Made by a program: the position numbers and the translations under genes
Assembly (NCBI GenBank): GCA_905178155.1
Contig: CAJINV010000011.1
Coordinates: 3,195,144 to 3,259,143, forward strand
Direction: 5' to 3'
Source of the DNA: Amoebophrya sp. A120
Taxonomy: Eukaryota > Sar > Dinophyceae > Syndiniales > Amoebophryaceae
DNA: 64,000 nt
Shown here: positions 1 through 10,900 of the stretch, one piece after another
Position numbering within the stretch: position 1 is the stretch's first letter
Layout: each line of letters starts with the position of its first letter
The notes under the pieces: model-generated
Told to the model about the DNA's origin: nothing
Seen by the model: only the letters and a program-made list of their open reading frames with translations
Database searches by the model: none

Positions 1-3000
1 ACGCCTTGCCTTGTCCACCAGGTTTGTTCCCCGCATTGTTCGCCGAGGTGACGTAGACAAACATCTCTATGGGATAGGGCGGGGAGAGACACGAATCTAA
101 AATGTGAAACACGTCCGTTCCACTATTCGTAAACGCCTTGTAGACCGCAAGCAAGAGTTTCCTGAACTTCGTCCTCTGTTCTAGCTCGTATCAAATGTAA
201 AAATGTCTGGGTCTGGAAGATTCTGAAACTTGTCATGGGCCACGATGTCTGTGATGCATGCCCTAGCATCACAGACTTTTTGAGGGCTTCGTGACGCGTA
301 TTCCGCATGACAAATGCCCTCGCCGCGTAGCCAAAATTGCATTCCCTTTGCTGGTCATGCAATACAAATTTTTTTAGAATCCAAATGCAGCATCACAAGT
401 TCGGATTCTTCCAGACCCAGACATTTTTACGTTTGATAGCTCGCCGAATACCACCACGCAAAGACTGTCCCCGTCGTGGTTCGCGGAGTACTGGTAAAAA
501 TGGGAATCCGACAACTTTCCCCCTTTTCCAGCGGCCCGCATGCCCCCATTCGCCGAGGGAGAGACGGAGCTAGCCGTTGGGGAGTGACTTGTGCTGTTCC
601 CACTATTATTCCCTGTTAGTGCCACCACTGCGGAATCCGTAACCCCGGTCGCCTTCTCGAGAATCTTTTTTCGTTGCTGGAACCAGTCGACCAGATCCGT
701 CGCGGACAGAGCAGGAGTCGATCCCGGGTTGTTCGGAGAGGCCGGAGGTATGGGTTGATGCAGTTGATGTTGTTCCCCTATTGCTGCTGCACTTTGGTTA
801 GTACCACTGCTATTGCCCGAAGCTCCTGTTGATCCACCACCTGGTGCTCCTCCCGGCGCACTACCAGAACCCGCTGCTGACGTCGCTCCCGTGGGTGTCC
901 TGGCAGTAGTTGTACTGCTGGAAGATATTAAACCTCTGTCGGAATTTGCGTTTACAGGAGTGACGTTTCCCGCCCCAGAAGTTGTTGTGTTAGAGTTCTG
1001 TGCTTGCTGTGTCGCACCGCCGCTGTTGCTGGACCCTTTGGAAGATGAACTAGAGCTGGACCCTCCGCCGGTGTTGTTACCACCACCAGTGATGCACTGC
1101 AGATGGAAAATATCTACTGCTTTTCCCTCGCACTGAGAAATGAACCTCCGATCCAACGGCCTGCCCTCGTCGTACGTGAGTCTTTTCAAGTCCTTCAACT
1201 ATCGTAAGCAAAAACGTCCCCACCCCATAGTCAAGTTGGCAAATCTGCAACACAAATCCCCAACCTTTGGGAGTTGTGCATGACAAGTTCTTTCCGTCTC
1301 TAGTATAGTGGTGCTTAGCAAGGCAAGCCGCATGAGAAAGCCAATTTCTCATCCTGTTTACAGCATTACAAATGCCAAATCACGATTAGAAATAGAAATG
1401 CCTCTCATGGGGATGCGCATTACAAATGTTCCTGTCATTGCGCATTTGCATTACAGCTCTGGGGTGGGGACGTTTTTGCTGAGGATATCAACTTCCGTGA
1501 AATCATGGCGTCATCCCCCACGGCTTTGGCAGAGACGCCGAGCCGCTCCACCCCGTTCCCCAGCAGGGTTTCGATCTCCTTGGGGGACTATCAAATGCAA
1601 AAATGTCTGGGTCTGGAAGGTTCTAGACTTGTAATGCTGTCGCTGGATTGTAAAAAATTTGTATTGCATGACCAGCCAGAGAACTCCAGTTTGTGGCACG
1701 CGGAGAGGGCATTTCTCATGCGGCAGAGGCATCGCAAAGTCCTCTAAAAATCTATGATGCTAGGGCATGCATCACAGACATCATGGGCCATTCCAAATAT
1801 GCATGACAAACCTGGTAATCTTCTAGACCCAGACATTTTTGCATTTGATAGGGATAGCGCGAGCTTCGTGCGGCTGTCGCCCTTCCGGCAAGGGTTCGGG
1901 GGCTCCGCGGCCATCCGCCCATTCACCGACTGCGCGGCAAAATGAACTTTGATGTAGGCGGCGAGCTGTGATGATTTTCATCAATCTTGAGTAGAATCTT
2001 GACTAAGTACGTATTTTTTTCAATACTTCTTTTTTCGAAGCACATAACGAACATCTTCCAAAAGACAAGAGGACACGTCCCAAACGTCGAAACCTCATAC
2101 TGATACACAAGAAAAAAACAGGTACTAAGTGGTCAAGTATACGTTTTCATCCGTTACGCAGGCAGTCCCGTCGTTGCTATGATTTTGGTGGTTTCCAGGC
2201 CCCGGCGGGAGCGGTTTGTGGTCCCTTGCGCGCATGATGTAGAAGAAAAACTCGCGCTTGTCCGTGCTCCCGGGCGTGGCCTTCGCACAGGGAAACACGC
2301 AGAGCTGTGGTTTGATAGTGACAGTTTTGGAGGCACGTAGTTCCGGGTTTTTTGAAATGGACAAGTACGCGCAAAAAAACATGGGGTAGGTATGCTCAAC
2401 ATCAAGCGCTGACCTTTACAACGTTGCAACATTCAAACCGTACCATGTCTCGAAAATCTTCGACATTCAAGCTGAAGCACCAATCGGTGCACGACCTTCT
2501 GAACTACACGACCAACAGCAAAAATAGCCGCTTATTTTTGGAAAGAAACTTCTATACCTGCTTTTTGAAGTGGTGTTCCAGATCGTAAATTTTTCTCTGC
2601 GGAAACGCTTCCGTGGTTTGCAGCCGGATTAACTCCGGGCGGTCCCACACGGGAAGCGCTTGCACCTCCGGCAGCCCGAGCAAATCCGTCACGTCCAAAA
2701 TGGCCCGCTTCCCCTGCCGCGGGGAGCTGCCTTCCGCTACGGTGAACATTTTGGCCTGCAACCGCCAGAGCGCGACCAGGCACCGGGCGCGCTTCCGGTC
2801 CGTCTTGTTTCCCATGATCGCCGCGGGGAAAAGATTCGCCTTCTTCTTCCAGTCTGTGTGGCTGCCGGGACAAATCAACTTCGCGCCCGTAACCGTCTGG
2901 CACACGTCGGCCTGAGGAATGGTGTGTTCATCAGTTTCAAAGTACTACTTATCTCAATCTATCAGCGATGTTGAATTCTGCGGCGAGGACAACTTCTACA

Positions 3001-6000
3001 CATCGATCTTCTTCGATTTCAAACGAATGAACTCATATTCAAAGGTACCCGCTCATGGCCGGTTTTGTACTCCGCCCTGCTTCGTGAGAATAGGAAGTCG
3101 ACTTCGTCAAAAGTGAGCGCCACGCGATCGATTCCATACGGCTCAACGCTGGACTCGAAGTCTGTCGCACACCGCTTCAGGTCCTCTGGGTTCTCGAATC
3201 GGCAGTCTGTTTTTATATCATAATTCTTGGGTGAAGATAACAATGAGCAAGATGGTCAAACTCAGAATGAAAAATTGCACGCCGTGGCGAAGAACTCAGA
3301 ATTCTTCGACTGGTGAGGGGGAAAGAACCTCCAACATTCCGCGAAGATTGGTACTAGCAGCTTGCCAAGACGAGCCGCCCTGCAGTCAACTTAAAACTAA
3401 CAGGAGCATGTAGATGAAATAAAAATTATTCATTTCTTATACTCTGTATGTGATTCGGGACTTTTCTTTCCGCCAGGAATGCCCACTTGTCTCTCCGGAG
3501 GCTGAGATCTCGGGCGTTGTTGCCCCCGCCTCCCCCGCCGCGCGGGTTCCTCGACTGGTCATCGGAAACTTGGAAAATGATGCTGTCCGGTATCGTGCGC
3601 CAGGGCATGAAGCCCATAGGTTCCAACAGCCCCACCGTCGCCTTCGCAAACAGGTCATCGCGAAATGTGTCGAGGCTGACCTCCTGACTCGCCTCTTTCT
3701 TCCGGTTGCCCTGTCTAGGACCAGTTTGGCTGCTACTGGTATTGGAGGCTGCTGCTCCTGCACTCTGCTGGTTCATAGTCGCGGCCCCGTTGCTTATTTG
3801 GCTACTATTACTCAACCCGGTTGTGTTGTGCAGCTGATGTTGTGCCGGGAGTGAACTACCTCCCCCACCACCTAGCCTTGGATCTACCACCGTTTTCATC
3901 GTAGACGAACTTGTCGTGGTGTTTTTGCTACTGGACGCGGATTTAGGCTTGTTGGAGGCAAGAAACACGTTAGGGTTCTGTTCGTCCACCATCCCCGAGC
4001 TCAGTGTGTCCTCCTGCCCAGAGGACTGCAGACTACCACTCCGCGCGTCCGGCGCGGCACCAACGGAGGTCTGCGGAACGGTCGTGGTCGAGGACGCTGA
4101 CATTGTGGATCTGTTCTGCTCTACGTTATTTCTCTGCAGCTGCACAAGGCCAGCACTGTCGTGTTTATTTGTAGAAGTTCCTGCTGCACCAGTGCTACTA
4201 CTCGAAGACCTGTTGGTCGCGGACGTGATAGTACCAACAACACCTCCACCCAGACCCGCCTCCGGACTACCCGGGTCTCCGGTGATAGCCTGTGCGCCTC
4301 CCAAAGGCGGAAAGGATAAGGTTTTCCCCGCTGCCGTCGCCGGGTTCATATCGTGTCGCTGCTGCTGCTGGGATTGATTTGTTCCTGAATTACTGCCGCC
4401 CCCAGGAGCCCCTACAGCAGCTTCTGGACTGTTTCCCGGATCCCCCCCGCCGGGGCCCTTGTTTCGGTTCAAATTTGCCCAAGGCGCAATGCTGTGGGTC
4501 GCTTTTTTCTTGTCGCTGGTGGAAGTGGAGGAAGATAATACGGCGCCCTTGTTCCGCTGCAAAACGATTGGGGAAACTACGCAATCCGCACCCTCCTTAC
4601 TGTGCGAGGAAGAGCTGTCGCCATGATGCTGTTGTTGGACTGAAGCAGCAACAGTTCCTCCTGCGGAGGATGATACAACAGTTCCTGCTGCTGCACCTCC
4701 TGCTGCCCCAGTTGTACTGGTTTTGGTGCTGTTGTAGAGACTGCTATAACTACTTTCGTGCTGGTTACTTTGCGCGTTACGTTGGTCGAGGGAAGTGGAG
4801 GATGACTCTTTTGTAGTTCCTTCTTGCTGAAGTGAAGATGAAGCAGGTATTATCAATGCTGCGGTCGCGGTCGTTCCTGTCGCTGCGGTCGTGGTCGATA
4901 CAGCCATGTCGCTTGGGGTTACGAGGGGCGTCTGTTAATCGTTGTAGAGTGGTTTGGTGTGCCTCAGATGGTTGACAAAGCTTCAGCAGTACACAATTCC
5001 TTCCGGAATCACAATCATACGCAACAAACTCATTACATTTTCGCGAGCGATTAGGCACCTTGTGGAAATGTTGTAAATACAACAGAAAATACAGAAAGAA
5101 AAAGACTATAAGTACCTCCTCAACTGGCACTTCTAGACTCTGTTCGGTTTTTTCCTTGGCGGGCATATCATCTTCTCCGGCGGTAGCAGGCTCCTTGGGT
5201 TTTGGACCTGAAAATAAACCAGCATTTACTTGGACACGAAGATCGTCAAGATGCCGACTTCGACATGGTATGAAAATCAAGATCATGCATCTGCGCGGCC
5301 AGCAATTGAAAAATTTTAAAAAAGTTCATTTGCGATTATAATTTTCCCACATTTCATACCTTCCATCGCCGCGATTAGGGGTCCCAGGTTTGCAAAGGAC
5401 GGCAGCTCCTCTTCGGGATCGGCCCCTGCCTCGGTCTCGGGTTGTCGCCAAGAACCACTGCCGTGTCTTCTACCTGTAAAGATTTTTGGTCATTTGATAT
5501 GCTGCTGTTCCTATTCATCTCCAGTACAAGAACTTCTCGTAGTACTACTACATCGCGAGTGCTGTTCATGGCTACGGTTGAAAAAAATCCTCCGGTACTA
5601 TATTAACAGGCACCCACACAAATAATCCATGTAACCTGATCAACCACAACCACAAAAAGGACCTCTTTCAGTTGTATGCAACATGATACCTGCTCCCTTC
5701 CCCACTCCTGCCGCGCCTTTCTTGCCCTGCAAAACTGACCCGTCTTGTTGTTCAGGCAAGGGCGGCGGCAAGAAGCTCGGCTTGGGCGTCGCGGAGGAGG
5801 TCTGAGTATTATTGTTGTGTGGTCCACCTCCTTCTTCTCCGTCGGTTGCGCCCGCGTCCGTGCCGCCCCGCGAGCTGGGCTTGTTCGGTTCCACGGGGGG
5901 CATGGCGGCAACGCGACGCGCCAGATCCTGGATGTTGGCGACACCCGGTCCGTCGTTTTCCAAAGCGTTGTTCCGCGCGTCCGCGCCGTACCCCTTGGAG

Positions 6001-7872
6001 GCGTTGGACGTGTACCCGCTGCTGTCGTAGTGCTGACTCGCATTATGGTGCGAATTGTCGGCGTTAGTGTTGTTGTTACCGTAGTACCCCGAGCCCGCTT
6101 TGCTCCGCCCGTAGCTGTTATCCTTGCTGTAGTAGTTTTGGTTGTTCCCGTACTGACTAGATTCCCCCTGGGAATACGTACGGGAGTTCCGGCCCTGGTT
6201 GGGGTCCCAGTTGCTGTGGCTGTTCCAGTTGCCTTGCTGGTTGTTCGTCCAGGAGTTGGGGCCCTGTAGTTTCGAATTTCGCGATAAATGCGATCGTTGA
6301 AAGAATTTTAACTTTGGATAGTAAGTAAGCTGCTTTGTACAATAAAACAAGAGAAGAGGCGCAGTAGACTTCATCCCCCGTATGATGGAAAATAAATACT
6401 TTAAACACAAAAAATCCATATCGAAAAAATCCATACGTGCGCTTGCGGCGATATGGTGCTGGCCCCGCCGAGCTGCTGCCTTTGCTTCCCGGCGTGGTAG
6501 CCTCCCTTGCTCGCCGCCGGATAAGCACCCGTGGGCGTGTGCCTCGGCCCTGACCGCCAGTCGTCCTGTAAGTTGCGGTTGTAGTCAGTGTTTTGCATCT
6601 GCTGCGAGTTGTTCCCCGAAATAGCCCCGTGCATTTGGCTACTACTAGAATGGCTGCCCCCGTACTGTTGGCTGTTGCCGTGCTGGCTGTTATGGTAGCC
6701 ACCTCCGTGATGCTGGTTCTGACCCCCGTGATGCTGGGTATTAGCATTGTTTGTGCCAGCATTGCCTCCGTACGAGGTGTGCTGGTTCCAATTATTCTGC
6801 TGCTGACGACCTTGATTCGTCGTGTGCTGGTGGTGCTGCTGCTGCTGTTGGTGCTGCTGCTGTTGTGCGGCTAACTGCTGCGACACTTGGCGCTCCCGGT
6901 CTACTGCGGACCTCTGCTGGAACTCGGCTCCCCCCTGACGCTGGTTGAACAACGACGCATTAGCATCCGCTGCCCCGGGGTTATTCTGCTGCTGCTGCTG
7001 CGCAAGAGCCGCGTGCTGTTGCTGCTGCTGCCCCAGTTGTTGCTCCACGGTGCCCGGATGCCCGCCCATGGAACCTGAATGAGAGAAAGAGAACGAATAA
7101 TTGATTGCTCGTTTAGCTACAAAAATCTCTACTAGCGGCCTCCTAGCGTCGAGCTGCAATTACTATTATACTTTACTTCTAGATCAGCGAGCAAATGCCA
7201 ATCTATCATCTCCAGGGTCGTGTTAGCGAAGCACAAAAACAAAGCAGGAAAATCTAAATCAAAAAACAAAAATCTCTGTACCGACTCCGACCGCACCGAC
7301 GCCCTGCTGCAGTGCGTGTTGCTGTGGCACCACGCCCACTTGTCTTTGCTGGTTCTGGGTGACGAGCATCTCTTTTTGTTTCATCTGAATCAGCCTGATC
7401 TGATGCAAAACATTTTTGAAGACTTCCTCGCTGATCCCCTTGTCCGAGATCCAGGCTCTTCTCCTCACCTCTTGACTTGCCAGCTCCTGCTCGGTCATGG
7501 GCCGCCCGTCCTGGTGCGTGTACACGTGCGAATCACACATGTCCGTGCCGTAGGCGACGAGGTAGGCCTTCCAGTTTGGGTCCTGCTCCAACGAAATCTG
7601 GGTAAACACGTACTGAATCATCTGCAGCTCGGGCGCGGCGATTCCGTAGTTTTCGTAGATCAGCTTCTGCTGCATGGCCACCTTCTGCATCTGCTGCGGG
7701 TCAGTCGGGTCGGTCTGTTGCTGCAATAACGGGTGTTGCTGCTGCCCGTACTGTTGTTGCACAGCCGCGGCCTGCTGTTGGTGCTGCGTAGTCATAGCTC
7801 CAGCGGTCTGCTGCATTCTGTTGAACTGTCCTCCTGTCTGTTGCGATTGCGCAGCTGTAGACATGGAATGCA

Positions 7873-7910
<38 letters not shown>

Positions 7911-10900
7911 AATTGCCCAAAGGCAGCTTGCTGCTGTTGAGTTGTTTGGTGCTGCTGCTGACCCATCAACGTTGCAGCAGCATTCATGGCTGTTGTAGTG
8001 CCGGCAGCTCCATGATACGGATTGTTCTGTAACTGTTGCTGTTGCTGTGCTGCGAGTAGCTGCTGCTGCTGCTGGAATGTGTGCTGCTGTAGCTGCTGCA
8101 TTTGCTGCCCTTGCATGGCCGTCAGCTGCTGTTGATGCTGGAACGACGCCATTTGCGGTTGCTGCATTTGCGATTGCTGCTGCATTCCTCCCATCGCCGC
8201 ATTTCCCATTTGGGCCGCTTGTTGCATTGCGTTCTGCACGACGGGGTTATTTGATGTAGTTCCTGCAGCTCCACCAAATTGCGTCTGCTGCATCGCATTG
8301 TTCTGTTGCTGCTGCTGACCACCACTAGTATTATTATTCTGTCCGCCTAGCCCAATCGTGTGGATGTGCTGGTTGGGCTGGAAGTGTTCCGCGCTCGAAT
8401 TCAAGCTGCTCGTGGTGCCGGTTAAGAAAGGGGAACTTTGCGGCTGCATTTGTTGTTGAACGCCTTGCTGCGAAAACTGCTGCTGCAAATGTTGTTGATT
8501 CGTCGACAGTTGCTGCTGTTGCATGTTCGCCACAGCACCGTGTTGTTGCGCCGCCACCATATTCCCGCGCTGCTGTTGCGTTTGCTGTTGTGCACCGGCA
8601 CTGTTTAAATTATGCTGGTGTTGCTGCATAGTAGACATCGGGTTGTTGTTCATCTGCTGGACCTGGTTTGCTCGCTGGTTGCCCTGTTGCAAATGCTGGT
8701 GATGCGGCGTCAGAAAGTTGCCGTTCCCCACATTAACACCAGAAGTGGTATTATTCGACACAGCAGGAGCAGCAGCGTTGAAACTTGTTTGCTGCTGCGA
8801 TAGTGGATTATTACTGTTGCCCACAATCTGTTGCTGCCCTGACTGCTGCTGTTGTTGCCCTGATTGCTGCTGCTGCTGAGTACTAGCGACCCCCATAGAA
8901 GCTGCCCATCCCACCACGCCAGGCGTGCTGCCCATCTGGGCGGTAGCTGGATTCGTGGCGTTTGAGGTTGTCGGGGCCCCCTGCTGTACCACCGTGTTAC
9001 TAGCGGTGCCTGTCGCAGTTGCAACGTTGGTCGTGTTTGCCTGCTGCAGCTGTTGCTGCCCAGCACCGAGCTGCTGTTGATGTTGAGACACAACTAGGCC
9101 ACTACGCATGGCACCAGTATTCCCCGCTTGCTGGTTCCCCGCCAGCTGCTCCAACGCAGAAACCTGGGGCGGCATCTGCTGCGGGATTTGCATCAGGCTG
9201 TTTTCCGTCGGAGTTAAAGACTGCTTCGATCCCTGCAAGCTCTGACTCTGGCTCTGCTGCAGCGCGTCGACAGTACCACCTGTTGTGGTGGCCATTGCAT
9301 TAGTACCCTGTTGCACCACAACCTGCTGATGTTGTTGCGCGGAGATAGTTGTACTGTGATTATTGTTCGCGGCCCCCATCATGATGTGCTGTTGATTCAT
9401 TCCCTGTTGCTGCTGCTGATTTGGTTGCTGCTGGAGGTTGTTCTGCTGGTTTACCATTTGTTGCTGCGGTTGCTGCGCCACATGCTGCCCGACAACTCCA
9501 CCCTGTGCACCAGCAGTAGTTGCACCTCCCGACGCCGACCCAACAACATGATCCGGTCTACTGCTGTTCTGATTCTGCCCGCTGCTTGTCTGATTCGGAG
9601 CAATGGGCGGCTTTCCCAGGTGCTGGTTCTGCTGGTTGTTGTACCGATTGTAGCTGTGATTCGATGCCGTGGAATTTGCTCGGCTCTTGTTCTGTTCCCA
9701 TGGTGGTGGGTTTTGGATTTGGTTCAGGTTTTGCTGCTGGCTGCCTTGCTGCTGCTGCTGCGTCTGTTGTTCCCAGGGTTGTTGTTGTACAACTTGCGGG
9801 ATAGTACCGCCCAGATTATTGGCGTGCGCCCCCGGAAGATGTTGTCCCGGAGGGTTCTGCGATGTCCATTGCGGCGTAGGCTGCTGATTCGGCGGAACCG
9901 ATACCGGACCCATCTGCTGTTGCTGGCTATTATTTACCAAACCTGCCGCTGCGCCCAGCGGGTTGTTGCTGTTGTTCGTACCGTACACAGGAGCTGCACC
10001 AGCTGTACCAGAACCAGCACCACCTCCAACGGGTGCGTTCGCGACCCCGGCAGATGTTGTACCAACAGATATTATGTTCGCAGGAGGCAGGTTATGATTC
10101 ATAACATTGCCCCCGATATTGCCTTGTGCCTGCTGCTGTTGCTGTTCCACCAGTTGTTTCTGCTCCATGCTGCTCGTTCTCGGTGGCGGCAGGAATTGCT
10201 TGCTCACATTCGCAGAGACAATGGTCGGGTGCGAGCTGTCGGACAAAAGCTCTGGAGGCGGATTAGCGGTTTGCTGTGTGGGTGGTCCTTGATGTGAAGA
10301 TGTTCCGAGCACGACACCAGGCATAATTCCCAGACTATTCTGTTGTTCGACGTGGTGCTCACCAGCAACGCTGTTCGACGTTTGTGGCATCTGCATGTCG
10401 CTGGGTAAGTCCAAAGTAGCTGCCCCCGCAACTCCCGAGACTACAAAAGCCCCCGGTCCGTTGGAGGGCGTGCCCACACCGGAGGGGATGGTGGCGTCGC
10501 TGTACTGATCCAAGGGCCGCTCCATCAACCGCGAGGGGACAGTTCCGACGACCTGCGCCGGCGGTGGATTGTTTATTTCTGCGGAGGTTAACAGAGTGTT
10601 ATTCACCATCATCCCGGGTGGTCCGACTTGCTGCTGATGATTTTCTAACGTATTGGTGTCGGAACTGGACTTGAGCAAACCCGTGTCTTCGGACGGCGAC
10701 TGACTCGCGGTGGAAGAAACCACGTTCTCGGGGCTGGGGTCTCGCCTCTGGTTTTGGTGGACAATCTGCGGTGGCTGCTGTGCAGCGAGGTTTTCGGCCG
10801 GAGTGGTGGGCTGCTTCCACCGCTTCTCCGCCACAATCTTCACGTCGGGAAACGTTTTCAGGTACTCCTTCACCTGTATACGTTATTGTTTTATAGAGCA

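Noticed and set aside
7674-10297. Long plus-strand frames rich in Cys, Ala or Leu opposite the Gln-rich exon
   Set aside because: They are the complement of CAG/CAA runs; composition is forced by the repeat and there is no start context or domain.
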